Shown: in pieces, positions 33,760-47,333 of the stretch
How positions within the stretch are numbered: the first letter of the stretch is position 1
How the letters are laid out: the number at the start of each line of letters is the position of its first letter
Notes under the pieces: generated by a model
Told to the model about the DNA's origin: nothing
Database searches by the model: none
The model's input: the letters and a program-made list of their open reading frames with translations, nothing else
Assembly (NCBI RefSeq): GCF_000344685.1
Contig: NW_006920412.1
Location: 971,705-1,035,704, forward strand
Source: Gloeophyllum trabeum ATCC 11539
Taxonomy: Eukaryota > Basidiomycota > Agaricomycetes > Gloeophyllales > Gloeophyllaceae
Reading direction: 5' to 3'
Length of the DNA stretch: 64,000 nucleotides
Made by a program: the position numbers and the translations under genes

Positions 33760-34949
33760 ATGCCTCCATTCGCGGTACCCGACACTGACCATGCCGTTCT
33801 CATCGGTCTCCTTGAGTCCTTCGAAGCAGCTCATAGTCTGGGTCCTGCCATATCGCTAGCCACGACCAGAACACGGAAACGATTGCTCATTGTCCTCGTC
33901 TCCGAACTGTTCAACCCTTTCGATGGCACTGCTGAACATGGCGTATCCCCTACGAGCGCATGGGACAATGTTCAGAGGCTCCTGACCTATGTATATGTGC
34001 AAGCAACCAAGACTGCGCAGGACCATGACCGAGTCTTGATGGATGTCGACGTCCTACTGAAAGGTACACATGACCATCTGCCGGAGGCATCGGGCGATGG
34101 GATGCAGCGGTTGTTCAGGGTCGCAGGAGGTGCGCAAAGGAACTGCGAATGTTATATCTAAGTTGGGATGAACATGCTGTCCTGATAGACCCAGAACTCC
34201 GTACACAACTTCCCCAATCCGTGTTATCATTGCCGCAGACATGGCTACCTCCAGGAGGTCCTGCATATCTGTCAGTAGAGACACGCTCGAAGAGTGGTCC
34301 TAGCAACCAAGATGAGCACCTGCCACCCGTGTATCCTGTCGTGGCGTTAGGGGGCACATTCGACCACCTGCACGCTGGGCATAAGATCCTCCTGAGCATG
34401 AGCGCTTGGATTGCTCAGGAGAAAGTGATCGTCGGGGTTACAGGTGAGTTACTTTCTGTCTTATCCCTGTGATCCAGATTCAGACGTGGATCGATGCCAT
34501 GCTCTAGGGGATAAGCTGTTGGTGAACAAGTCCAACAAAGAAGTTTTGGAGAAGCTCCCTGAGCGAGTGGCCCGCGTTCGGGCTTTCTTGGAATTGTTCA
34601 AGCCCGGCCTCGTGTATAACATCGTGGCCATCGACGACGTCTACGGTCCTACAGCCTGGGACCCGAACATCCAAGCGTTGGTCGTGAGCCAGGAGACTTT
34701 GCCTGGTGCTGCCTCCAGTACGTATCGTTCAACATACTTGCCTGAACATATCCTGAAAACGTGGGCGCAGTCGATAAACTCCGCAAGGAGAAGTCTCTGC
34801 CACCTCTGCGAACATTTGTCATAGACGTGATATCGTCTACAGAGTCCAGTCTTGATCACACAAATGCTGAACTGCTCAAACAGGCGAAGATGAGCAGTAC
34901 ATTCATCCGTAAATGGATAGCAGCACACATCGGTACCGGTAAGATATGA
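33760..34949 (+). CDS. Phosphopantetheine adenylyltransferase (eukaryotic CoaD/CAB4 type)
   Basis: The nucleotidyltransferase core starts with the diagnostic ALGGTFDHLHAGHKILLS (T/HxGH motif) and continues LLVNKSNKEVLEKLPERVARVRAFLELFKPG, DVYGPTAWDPNIQALVVSQET, ending with SSTFIRKWIAAHI. It adds AMP to 4'-phosphopantetheine in coenzyme A synthesis. The N-terminal extension (DHAVLIGLLESFEAAHSLG, LLIVLVSELFNP) is usual for fungal enzymes. Between MQRLFRVAGGA and LYLSWDEHAVLID (about 34120-34150) the frame changes with no good intron; a missing base is possible. Introns near 34442, 34721 and elsewhere fit GT-AG. Core identification is firm. Confidence 0.88.
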
Positions 34950-35080
34950 ATGGAGGACTACCGCTTCACACTACCCCGCAGGTACAAGCCGTCCACAGGT
35001 GACGCTATACCGGACCATGCTTAATGGAATGTATATCAGAGATATGTAAAGTACAGAATTGGAACACCGTAAGCGGAAGT

Positions 35081-36348
<1,268 letters not shown>

Positions 36349-37036
36349 GGCGCGTTCACGGCCGAAAGCAAAGTACAATATGTGTATTGAGCGTGAAGGT
36401 GACGCGGCTATTGCAAGCAGACGCGTCCCGTGGGAAACCGTGGGCTCAGCTGATGCTTCTCGAGATGGTTGCCTAATTAGGGCATGTAAGAACGAAGGTT
36501 CCCAGTTGTATTCTCATCGACACTCAGTTTCGCATCGGAGAACTCGGATCGATGTTGGCCATCCCGCTGTTCTGCACGTTCACCACGACGACCCCATGTT
36601 GTATCGATAACTGAAGGAACTCCGTAGGGGACGGGTCATGACATGACCAGCGGGTCCTGTGTCCAGCAGCCTGGCGAGGGCACATGCTTCAAGCTTGTCC
36701 GTGTTCCGCGTCGCAAGCAGCAGAACTGAACTGGCAATTGTTTGGCCACCGAACAAACGTGGAACCCCGCTGCCGCCGGCGGTGATAAGCTTCGACCTGC
36801 GGTGACTCCCTTCCGTTGGTGTGCGACTAGGTCTACATAGGTATGCTAGAAACCCATCTTCCACACCTTCTGCAGGCTAGAGGAGGACATGCCTAATGCC
36901 ATTTATTCTACGTAGACAACTAGACTGACGTTTGTACGGTTGAACGTGGAAATTATTAGAAGCTGTTACATATTATGAAAGTGGAGAAGCATGACACGAG
37001 GTGCTAGACGATTCAGGCCGACCTTCGGGCGAGTAT
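36349..37036. other. Intergenic region
   Basis: The stretch is upstream of PRE2 and downstream of the methyltransferase. A 95-codon minus-strand frame (36580-36864) has no recognisable motif. I call no gene. Confidence 0.35.
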
Positions 37037-38600
37037 CTATGCGGCCTTTATAGCCCAAGCAAAATTCCAGCGGCTGTACAAGTGTACTCGCAGAGATTGG
37101 ACCTCAATGGCTGCCTCGCGTTGCATCTTCTCCACTGTCTCAGGGAAATATCCCTCGCTGATATTTTGAATGTAAGACGTCAGGGATCACTCAGCTGGAG
37201 CGCAGTCAACTCTCACCTCAGTAGGAGCGGTGCCATTCCGTTGATATGAGTCAAGGTATTCGTGCGCATCATTTCGGCCATCTGTCTTTCTCTAGGAGAA
37301 GCAGCTGGCGGAGATAACTTAAGAGAAAATTTGACAAGAAGCGCACGACTCACTTTCGACCCAAGGCCCTATGGGGACGAATATTTTGTTCCAACCGATG
37401 TTGGTGAAGTGTCCGTCTTCCTGCAGCCATCTGGGCGTGAGGGTTGGAGAGTCGATGCAACCGCCACGATTTTTCATGGCATTATACGCCGCGAAAAATA
37501 CCTTCTGCGTCCAAGTAAAGCCGGGCTCTCCCGGTTCTAGAGCTGCTAGTGGCTCTTTCGACTCGTCGTAGAGCTGCATCTCCCCGTCCGCCAGGAGTAG
37601 GACTCCACCAGGTCGAAGGGCGTTAGCAAACTCTCGTAGGAGACCTTTGAAGTCGTGTATCTAGAGAGGGGATTGTTACTCTCTTGTATCGAAGTGGGAG
37701 AGTTCATTGAGCACTTACGCCAGCTGAGATTGCACGAGCGTGTATGACATCAAAGTTCTGTCTATAATGGGCAAAACCCAAATTTGCCTGAATAAAGTCA
37801 ACACAAATGGACATAGCGGGAGAAAGTGGAACACACATCATCGATTTCGAATCTGAAGTCGGACGTGAGATTCCGGAGCTACCTAAATAGACCAACCAAA
37901 CTGACCTGACATTTTCTGGCAGTGGTCTCAATGAACTCGAGCGTTAGCAGGCGGCAAGGCGTGGAGGAAGTATACTGACCCGGTCACACGTATTGGTGCA
38001 AGATCCACACCAACCACATTGCAGTGAGGAAAAGCCTTCGCCATATCCAAGGCCCTGCATGTTGATCGGCGTAAATGACGCTGTCTAGAGGCTGGGGAAA
38101 AGATAGTTCACCAGCTTCCGCTGCCAGTACCAACATCGAATATGGCAGGCTGGTAATCATTTCGAGGTCGTAGGGCATGATGAACCATCTCTGGAGCTGT
38201 ATAGAGATCCCCGAGCATTAGGGTGTAAATCTGATGCTGCAAATCCAAGCGCTGATGCTCTTCGACATCCTATGACGGAATCAGTCTATGCATTGGGGCA
38301 GGTGTTGCCTCTACGTACAGCAGGAAGCATGTATGTCTGCAAATAACACACAGTAAGAGCCGGGGGAGGGGGCCTTTGACTGCTGTAGGTTTACTTACTT
38401 CATTTTGGCTATTGAGGATCCGTCCGTGGACACTACGAAGCTGTCACGACCGTAAGATCTTAGTGGGCGACTCCTACGACAAGTACAAACCAACTTACTA
38501 CTAGCCGCTCGTCGATGGAAGGGTGGAAGGAGTATAAGGATGGCGCAGGACTGCCCGACCTGACAGAGGACATATCGGTGTCATAGTCATCCTCCTGCAT
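37037..38600 (-). CDS. Class I SAM-dependent methyltransferase
   Basis: The N-terminus is MQEDDYDTDMSSVRSGSPA; the C-terminus is rebuilt from the last exon as EGYFPETVEKMQREAAIEV ... WNFAWAIKAA (stop 37037-37039). The Rossmann core shows FDVGTGSGSW (motif I), CNVVGVDLAP (motif II), FDVIHARAISAG (motif IV) and LRPGGVLLLADGEMQL (post IV). This architecture, with the WxFAWA ending, is common among methyltransferases of mushroom fungi annotated only as SAM-dependent; some relatives act in secondary metabolism (LaeA-like), but substrate and role are unknown. It has many short introns. It faces UBC9 across a 682 bp divergent spacer. Confidence 0.85.
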
Positions 38601-39282
38601 AGGTCGTGGAGCCAAGGACAGAGCGCGCTAGAGAGTGTCGACAAACACGCCGCACCTCCACTGCACTCAAACTATATAAACAGATGTACGGTAACTGAGT
38701 ATGGTGGACATTTCTCCTCCGCCGGTGAGGCTGTGGGTCCTCATTATCTTGGGCCGAGATATTCTAAACGTGGTGAGATTGGTTATCTCGTATGCGGAAG
38801 CGTCTACGCAAATATAGAATCATGATCGTGTCTCCCGGAGATGCCACAGTTGTATTGTCTTCGTCTCGAATTCTTAGATGCCTCGAGGTTGACCATCGGA
38901 AGCCCATCGGCTTTTAGATTCTCGCTGCGTTGGATCTGACCAGTGGGGAAAGTAGCCTCGAGGAAGCAGGTCCGATCACATTCCATATTTTGCGAAGTAC
39001 CAGAGTGTAGGCGGCTGCTGCCCAAGGGGCCGACGCCAGATGCCGCCCTTGCAGTCAGTGCACAGATCAACGCCAGATCTTGCATTTCGGTCACAATTGC
39101 AGTGCCACGTGCAATTTGTGGCCCGTGTTATGACTAAGCAGTGTGGATGGGAGTAGGATGCGGCGGCGCGTCTCAGCATTCAGGTTACTGCTTCCACACG
39201 CCAGAGAACGCGTCAGGATTGCAAAATCCAACATACGTATTCCAAGCCACCCCACTGAACTGTACGAAACCGATCGTCCCGA
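38601..39282. promoter_or_regulatory. Divergent promoter region (methyltransferase/UBC9)
   Basis: This 682 bp spacer contains a minus-strand frame (38976-39179) rich in Cys and His that I could not place and do not call. Confidence 0.35.
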
Positions 39283-40158
39283 ATGTCAGGAATCTGCAGA
39301 ACACGTCTCGCCGAGGAGCGGAAGCAGTGGCGAAAGGACCATCCATTCGTTAGTAGAACCGCATATGCATGGATCGAGCGTGAATATCACGTATACTCAC
39401 GCGTCTTTTAGGGCTTCTATGCGAAGCCTACCAAGGCCGCGGATGGATCCATGAATCTGATGGAGTGGGAGGTCGGCATCCCGGGAAAAGCTGGGGTGAG
39501 CTGTTGTTCTACCTTTCATATAAGCCAATGTTAATACGGGCCCTCTTTTGCCGACAGACACCATGGGAGGGCGGTGTATATAAGTTAATGATGATATTCC
39601 CTGAGGGTATGCTCACGCCAGCCAGCCCAGGAACCAACGATACTGATTGGTTTACCTCCAGATTACCCATCGAAACCGCCGAAGTGTGAATACTTTTGTT
39701 CTGCTCAGAGAGCCATACGCTAACGTCTTGCATCTGATAGGCAAATTTAGTCCGCCATTATTTCACCCGAATGTTTATCCATCAGGGACTGTCTGCTTGT
39801 CTATCTTGGACGAGGAGAAGGGGTGGAAGCCCGCCATCACCATCAAGCAGGTATGGGCTGCGGGGATCGCGGAAGTGGTCGTCCTTAACTGAAGCGGCTG
39901 TAGATCGTCCTTGGGATCCAGGATCTTCTCGATGATCCCAACGTGAATGACCCAGCGCAAAGCGATGCGTATACTATGTTCAAGTGAGTATATCCTTAAT
40001 AGTCGCATATCAGTCCCACAGCTGATATCGACACCCTCATCAGAAATGACAAGGTGGCGTACGAGTACGTTTTCCCCAAATCTGCGTGCCTTCGCGGATT
40101 CTGACACGTTGGCAGGCGTCGAGTACGGCAACAAGCCCGTGAAAACATTCCTAAATGA
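39283..40158 (+). CDS. UBC9: SUMO-conjugating enzyme UBC9
   Basis: Exon 1 (39283-39348) encodes [20 protein letters not shown]. Later exons give [60 protein letters not shown] with the active-site Cys (codon 39794-39796), [28 protein letters not shown], and, after splicing, [14 protein letters not shown] (stop TGA 40156-40158). It is full length, and HPN and the catalytic Cys are all present. It transfers SUMO from the E1 to lysines of nuclear targets. Six or seven short introns have GT-AG borders in the phases needed. Confidence 0.96.
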
Positions 40159-40597
40159 GTGGAAACCTCTACAAGTGCTGTGCCTTGCTTTCCATCCTTC
40201 TCTCACACTTGCTATGTTCATGCTATATACTTTCCACGGGCTTATTCGGGTCACCACGTATTATGTGCAAGGAAACTGTATACAATAATCTTATGACCGA
40301 CGGAAACCCGCCAAATCTGAGATATCATCTCAAATCGCCGTGGAGCGAGTGGCATGAACGGAACAAATTGCATGAGCCTCGTGTCAATCCCGCAAGGTGA
40401 GAGCAAACGTGTTACGGTGTGATCCTCTCCGGATCGGACGATGTGAAGATAGCGAGTCGCCCCGGAATGTGGACTCTGCCGCAACGGAAGATGTTCCCAT
40501 CGGACACCCAGCAGCCGACCGGGTAACTTGAACTTCCTTCGAGTAAGCGATCAAGAATGAGCACTCGCTTCATGGGAGCCAGAACCAATACATGACT
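40159..40597. other. Convergent intergenic region
   Basis: This 439 bp stretch lies between the stops of UBC9 and SNU13. Nothing was recognised. Confidence 0.4.
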
Positions 40598-41153
40598 TTA
40601 GACTATAAGCTTCTCGATGGCGTTCTTAACCGTCTGAATCTGGCTTTGGAGCTCCCTGGACTCATTAGTGGTGACGCTCGCGGCAATGACCGGCCTGGAG
40701 ACACCGCAGGCCCGACCAAGGGCTGTCTTCGAGGGCACAAACACATACGGAACGTTCTGGAGAGCGAAGACGTCAACACGGACCGCTTTAGCCAATGAAA
40801 TATCGGCGTATGCGCACCTTCTCTTCACACAGTAATGGAAGGTGAAGCAGGATTTCTAGGGGCTCAGTGTCGGCGGTTAGGATGATAAACTCCGCAATAC
40901 CGCGATTGAGGGTCTTGGTGGCTGAAAGACAACGTCACAAACGCCGCACGAAGAGTTTGTGGGATGCGCACCTTCGTTAGCCCCCTTCTTCAATTGCTTG
41001 TATTGGGAGGCCTGTTGTACCAGATCAAGGATCTACGCGCATGCGAGAGCTCAGGGTCATTATAATTGTCTCTAGCGTAAACAAGTTTGTCCTCACCTGG
41101 TTCGTCAGTTCCGCTTCAGCAAGGGGCCACGCTTTTCCTCTAGCCTCAGCCAT
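40598..41153 (-). CDS. SNU13: 15.5K/NHP2L1-type k-turn binding protein SNU13
   Basis: The protein starts [19 protein letters not shown] at 41153, continues [20 protein letters not shown] and [20 protein letters not shown], then [20 protein letters not shown] and [19 protein letters not shown]. This is the L7Ae/L30e/S12e/Gadd45 domain; the KKGANE and SKxxLGxACG motifs contact k-turn RNA. SNU13 belongs to the U4/U6.U5 tri-snRNP and to box C/D snoRNPs. The length (about 127 residues) matches the family. Four exons are separated by short introns. No break was seen. Confidence 0.95.
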
Positions 41154-41631
41154 TATGTTTCGACCTCACGTATAGGATGATCCTTGGTCAAATTGAAGGG
41201 GACAGTTGTCTTCTGAGAGACAGCAGTCAGTTGAAGGAAAGAAGGTGAACATGCACTGCAAAGCATTTTGTTGCGAGCCACGTGCCGATCGTTCCTCCTG
41301 CCAAAAACGGCCAAAATACGAGCGCATCAAAAACCGAGCACGCCTCTAGTCCGGCTTTCAGACTGTGGACAGGCCATTTTTCTCACTGAAACGAATGGTC
41401 TTACTGTCTTTCCTTAGGTATCTTTCCAACTAATATGCTTGCTGAGGCTGCCCAACTTTTATAATGATACGGACCACCCTCAGCCCCCTGTGACAAAGAC
41501 GTGACCGCGGGTTGTGATCGAATAGCCGAGACTTCCTAAGTACGCGTTCGAACTTGATCGGACGCCAATAAGGTCCCACAGCTCTGGTCACCTGTACGCC
41601 GCATACTTTCTGCTCAGTCGTCCTGCTCTAA
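41154..41631. promoter_or_regulatory. Divergent promoter region
   Basis: This 478 bp stretch lies between the SNU13 start (minus) and the retropepsin-like gene (plus). No element was recognised. Confidence 0.35.
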
Positions 41632-42761
41632 ATGTCGTCCGACCTGTCTGTTGTCAATATTCATACCCCGAGTTCTTCCTTCGCCATCGTTCATTCACGT
41701 ATGTGAGCCCGGGCTTCTGGGCACGAAATATGAAGCTAATATTCGCGGTTGCGCAGTTACATCTGATTCACTGCAAAGTCTCCTCGACACACTCAGTCGG
41801 AAAGCGCATACGGATTATCATGGCGAGCGAGTGGGACCGGGCTGGCTCAAGTATGAATGGAATGGCACTGTCTGGAATTTGGATGACGGTAAGCCTGTTA
41901 CGTCTAGTGCAGGACGCGCAGCTCTTGAACTTGTTCATCCATTGTAGACTCGGATTACACCATCTTCAAATGGCGACAAAAGTCGGCATCCGAATCGTCG
42001 CTTGGTCACACGCCTACTCTGCACTTGCACAACCCCAAGCAGCCTCTGCCAGTACCTTCTTCCTACCGAAACCCCTCCTTCTACTTATTCCGGGAGAATG
42101 GTCCCACCGCCTCTTCTATACGTTCGCCGTCGAGATTAGGAGCACGCTCTGTCAAAAGTGGCAAATCCAGTAGACGGAAAAGCCAACTTCAGGAGGACGA
42201 TGACGATGGAATTCCAAAATTCAAGAAGGAGTTTGAGAAATTCCATAGTGAGAACGGAGTACGAACCATTTTAGGGAGCATTGGACCCGTAAAGGATGGT
42301 GTGTATATCCCGTCGCTTACTCCCCCCTTTGCCGTTACTAATCCGAGTCTCCGCAGTACGCATGCTACTAAAGAACGGATACAGGCATGTCTACATTTCC
42401 CGAAAGTTTGCGCTAAAGCATGGATTTATCCCTGCTGATGCTGCGCCGGGTCACTACGGCTATAGTGGTCTCGTCAAGTAGGTTTCCTCCGGTCGCCTTA
42501 AATAATATGGCCTGACAAGGTGCTTTCAGCATCGGCAAGTGGCCGCTCACCGTTGGCCGCACGAAGACACTGCATTCCGTGTACCTATCGGAGGAGTCAC
42601 ATTTCGATGTCGTCTTAGGGCGGTCCTTTATGGAGATGCGGCAAATAAAGACTGATCCTACTGACCCCACGGACATCGTTTGTCTGGACACTGGTGAGAA
42701 GATCGATTGCGAGCTGGTCATTCTGAAAGACGGGAAGGGTGAGATTGTTACCGTTACATGA
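41632..42761 (+). CDS. Conserved fungal protein with a retropepsin-like fold lacking the catalytic Asp
   Basis: The model starts MSSDLSVVNIHTPSSSFAIV at 41632, with introns of about 55-65 nt whose phases restore the frame (donors near 41698, 41890, 42298 and 42479). An N-terminal ubiquitin-like/PB1-like segment (WLKYEWNGTVWNLDDDSD, YTIFKWRQ) precedes a Ser/Arg-rich linker. The C-terminal domain contains MLLKNGYRHVYISRKFALKH, then about 60 residues later SHFDVVLGRSFMEM, ending DGKGEIVTVT. The first motif lines up with the retropepsin hLhDSGAxHSFIS and the second with YDVILGMDWL. Lys replaces the catalytic Asp (codon 42371-42373), so proteolysis is not expected. Function is unknown. Orthology to other fungal hypothetical proteins is from memory of family style only. 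Confidence 0.65.
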
Positions 42762-43063
42762 TCTTGTGCTGGACATCATGGACTCTTGTATTTCATGGAC
42801 AATGTATGTACTGTAGAACCTGTTCATATGAGTTATGTATTCTCTTGCCTGTCGGATTCAATAGCTAGCTTGTTACTAGTACTGTAGCTCCCTGACCTAA
42901 GACGATTCGGGTAAGGTCAAGCTTGTTACCGGCGGTAGCTATGAAATAGCCGTGTATGTTTACATGACGTGAAGTGACGCGTTGAGAGCATATAACGCGC
43001 ATGCTCTTATACCCTACTCAACGCTGGTGGCGATCGTAGACAGTCTGCTTTCTGGCACTGGTC
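42762..43063. promoter_or_regulatory. Intergenic spacer upstream of the SAC phosphatase gene
   Basis: This 302 bp stretch lies between two plus-strand genes. I see no distinct element. Confidence 0.35.
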
Positions 43064-46000
43064 ATGAAGCGTCTATTCTCCAAGTCCTCGAAAAGCCCAC
43101 CGCCCGCAAAGCCGGTGACCGTCCCTGCTGTTCCGAATCCGATCGCAAGTCCGACCCATCTGCAGCCAAAATATGTCATCCCCCCTGTTCCCCATCCATT
43201 TCCGTACGAACATATCGCTGTCCTTGTAACGCGGCAGGGACTGCTCTTGCGACCGTTTGTGCCGGGACTGGCGCATCCCGAATCCCATGTCCAGATCAGC
43301 TGGGGAGCGAAACCTGTTGTGGAGGAGGTTCCTGGGGACGGGGAAGGCCCGGACGCGGACTGGTCCGAATGTGTGGTCGTCTACGGGATTGTAGGGCTCA
43401 TGGAGCTCTTCTCTGGTACGGTCATTGTTTGTATAGGGCCTAGGGGCTGACTGAATATCGTATGTCTATGTAGCGGCATATCTATTTGTTGTCTCATCTA
43501 GGTCTGAACCGGGTCCATGTAAGTATCCAAAATGCGTGTGTTGCGAAGCGGTAGCTTACGCCCTTCCAAGTGCTCGATCCCGCGCATCCAGTGTATGGAG
43601 TGAAAGGGGTTACTGCTATCCCACTAACAGAGGAACGGGCTAGGATGGCTGTCAACACCCTGGCCTCGAGGAATACTGCAGTAGCCAGGCCATCACTTCT
43701 CCCCTTTTCTCCCGCAGACGAGCAAACGGACCCTATCCAGGCAGAATCCTCGGAAGTTAAGGGTGCGGAGTCAGGATCGCCCCGCGTGAAGTTCTCTGCC
43801 GAAACACAAACGAAACTGATGACCCCCCTGAACAAGCAAGAGTTTTCATTGGAAGACGACGATACCCCGCCATCGCCGACAGAGTCAGGTGCTTCTACAC
43901 CCTCGTCCGTAATGTCAGATAATACCTCGGTCGCGAAGACGATCGCGAATCGACTATCATTTTGGAACCGCCTTTCAGTGCCTGTACTCCCCAAGAGGGG
44001 CAATACTTCTGAATCTATTGACTCCGAGACTTCGCGTCTGACATTAGGTGAAGAGGGCGAGGAAGCTCTCGAATCGACTGTAAAGGATCCGTCGCAGGAA
44101 CCTGGAGATGCGTTGACGAACATTCTCACCGAAACCGCCCCTGACCCGACATCAACTGAAGAAAGACATACACAGCTAGAGGACAAGATTATTAAAGAGA
44201 CCATTAGAGAATTCTCGATGGGTGCTATGTACTTTGCGTACAACTTCGGTACGTGCATCCCTATTCAGTCTAAGGTACAGTATTGACACCCTTTGTGCAG
44301 ACATTACGAGATCCCTTCAGCATAAACAACAAGAGCTTGTGAAGGCAAAGAAGCAAAACGAGCTGTTGGCGAATTTGAACGTCCTCGGTGAAGATAAGCA
44401 TGGTAGCCCAGTCGGTGATCGTATAGATGTCCTTGCTGAGCCCTACCCGACTCTGCCACTTTGGCGACGAGTCGACCGTCAATTCTGGTGGAACGAATGG
44501 TTAAGCAAGCCTTTCATAGATGCTGGGGTGAGCCTGCATGACCACTAGTTGTATGAACGACGCATATATCTCAGTAATTGTCTCAGCTGCATTCGTACGT
44601 GCTGCCCATCATGCAAGGGTACTATCAGGTAGCATCCTTCAACGTTCCGCGCGAACCTGTAGGATCGGAAAAGGGAGAGTACGCTCCTGTGGACTACATC
44701 CTCGTTTCTCGGCGGTCGAGGGAGCGAGCCGGCCTCAGATACCAGCGACGGGGCATAGACGATGAAGCAAATGTCGCTAACTTTGTCGAGACCGAGGCTA
44801 TCACGCGAGTGGAGGTACGTTTGGGACACTTTCGTCAGGCAGGTCGTCGGCAGATGTATAAATGATCTTCACTTGAAGCGCGAAGGAACGCAAAACATAT
44901 TCAGCTATACCATAATTCGTGGATCTAGTAAGTGATTCCTGGTGTAGACCCATGATAGGATGCAAACCAAACTACGCACTAGTTCCCCTTTTCTGGACTC
45001 AACCTGGCTACAGCTTGAAGCCAGCTCCTGTGTTATCCCCGGAGCGAACACATGATCAACACTTAGATGCCATTCGAAGGCACTTCCAGAAGCTGATCTC
45101 CAAGTATGGGCCAAATGTGGGTTTTCACGTTTCTCGGCTCGTCGCCGGAGGACGGCGAAATCTAAAGTTTATCTTCATACTCAAATAGACCATCGTCAAC
45201 TTAGCCGAACAACACGGCAAGGAGGCCGTTGTTACCAGCGCGTACCGGCAGTACACGTCCGAGCTCAACATTCCAGAAGTACAGTAAGTGAAACTCACCT
45301 CCCCAATCCTGTATCGATTAATGATTCTTTCACAGGTACAATGACTACGACTTCCATACTGAGACGAAAGGGATGAAGTGAGTGCGGATATCTTGGTTAC
45401 GAACGGCCAATCTGAATGTGGCTTTAGGTACGAGAACATCTCCAAGCTCATTGACAAGATGGAGCGTATCTTCGAAAGTCACGGGTGAGACTAGTCTTTT
45501 CTCTTGCAGGCTGTCGCACCGATTGTAACGACCCCAGATATTTCTGGGTCTCGAATGACCACCTTATGTCGGAACAGAAGGGTGTCTTCCGTGTAAATTG
45601 TATTGACTGCCTGGATCGGACGAACGTTGTGCAGGTAGGTCCGGAGAAGGCGATACGCATCCATCTGGCCGCTCACGACGCATTATGAGACTAGTCGGCG
45701 TTTGCGCGTCACGTATTAGACAGGCAACTGGGTGCATTAGCTCTTCTGAACCCCGCGGAGGGCATCAGAACAGAAACGGATGTGGTCTTCAATGACGGTA
45801 TGTTATGGCTACCGTCGTATCTGCCGTTGTAGCTGATCTTACCAAGTATGGGCAAATAATGGGGATGCGATCAGCAGAATATAGTGAGTTATTCCGCACC
45901 GATGAAGTAGAGCTCATGGGTGACCCCCTCCCCAAGCGCCGGAACATCCGCCTTGAAGGTATGTCCTCTTAAGACTCGTCTTGCCCATGCATTCAGATTT

Positions 46001-47333
46001 GCCTTCCTCTTCTAGGGCGACTTCACGAGGTTTGGGTCTTGCTCGCATATTTCCTAACTTCACTAATGTTCCCGGAAGGACCGGCAAGCGTGACCTAGGC
46101 GGCATGCTGAACGACGGGGTGAATTCCCTTGCTAGGTTCGCCCTTTTGCTGTCCGCACTCACCCTCAAGGACCTCAACGTTGCATATGTTATAGGATGTA
46201 CACGTCGACGTTCAGTGACTGGTTCTGTCAAGCAGTCATAGACTACATGCTGGGCTATCGCACACTCTCGGTCTTCTCCGAATTCCTGCTGAAGCTGCAA
46301 TCCAGCGATCCTCGCGACCTGATCCGGTTGTCAAAGATCCGTGCGGAGGCTATCGCGACGTCTGTGTCTCGGGTGTTGCTGGAGGGAGAACGTTTACTCT
46401 CAGGATGGACCTTAATGTCCCCGCTGGAGCTAAATGCGAAAATAAGTCGAACCTTTGAAGAGAAGGTTGTCCTGTTGGTAAGCTCTTCGTCAGATCTTCC
46501 ATGACTTCCGTGACACATTTCCTAGTCTGCGAGGGCACTGTACATAGTCGTAAGTTATCGTAAACGACCTCTGAGGCGGAGCATAACATGATGTGCTTCA
46601 GAGCTATGATTATAGCCTTGGCAAAGTCAAGATGTATACTCGTGTTCCTCTTGGGGACATTACCAAGATCAGCAAAGGCGAGTGTCATCACGTCATATTC
46701 GCAATCCTCTAATTAGCGGTATCCAGGCGCATACATCCTGTCACCGCTTGAGGAAGCCAGCAAAAACCCTCTACAAAATGCGGGGTTTGTAGTGACATGG
46801 CTGAACAATAATCAAGACACTCGCGTTACAAGCTACTCGATACGGAATAGTATCGAGACATTGTCTCCTCCATCATCTCCTATCACCTCCTCCCCAGGCA
46901 AGTTACCAAGCTCGCTGAGCTCACCACGAAAGGGATCAAAGCTGTCCAGGGTTTTGTCCAACGCTGCATCGGACGGCTCTAGTGCGACCAGCTACGCAGC
47001 CTTCAAAGTGCTGCCTCTAGACCCCGCACGAACACGGAGAGGATCGGGGAACTTCGAAGAGCCGGCCGATGACCTGACTGGCGCTACAAACTGCAAGGAG
47101 GCTGTTGACTTGATAGTTGACGCCATCGAACGAGCCTGCAAGGATGTGGGTAATACCCACGACAGTTTCGTGGTAGACGAGGATGTCGTGAGGTGAGTAC
47201 GGATTACACTGGCCTCGGTCGCGATTGCTCAAGGACGTCCTTCAGTCTGGCTGATGCACAGAAGATGACAAGTGTATACTCGAAGATGGAGTATGGGATT
47301 AAGAGGTTGTTGTGGCTAGGCGCTGGTACCTAG
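43064..47333 (+). CDS. SAC-domain phosphoinositide phosphatase with hSac2 domain (INPP5F/Sac2-like)
   Basis: The protein starts MKRLFSKSSKSPPPAKPVTV and ends RLLWLGAGT. The N-terminal SAC subdomain is interrupted by a Ser/Glu-rich insertion (about 43700-44160). Later exons carry FYWTQPG-like IPLFWTQPGYSL, the catalytic loop RVNCIDCLDRTNVVQ (CX5R, around 45599), FARHVLDRQLG, WANNGDAISRIYAGTSALKG, DFTRTGKRDLGGMLNDGVNS and then the hSac2 PH-like domain (FEEKVVLL, ALYIVSYDYSLGKVKMYTRV). The SAC plus hSac2 order matches Sac2/INPP5F-type phosphatidylinositol 4-phosphatases of endocytic membranes, not the ER-bound Sac1, which ends in transmembrane helices absent here. About fifteen introns are needed; exon borders were traced at most steps. 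Confidence 0.9.

Noticed and set aside
38976..39179. Small Cys-rich secreted protein on the minus strand
   Set aside because: No signal peptide, no splice support and no repeat of the Cys pattern; it lies in a divergent promoter.
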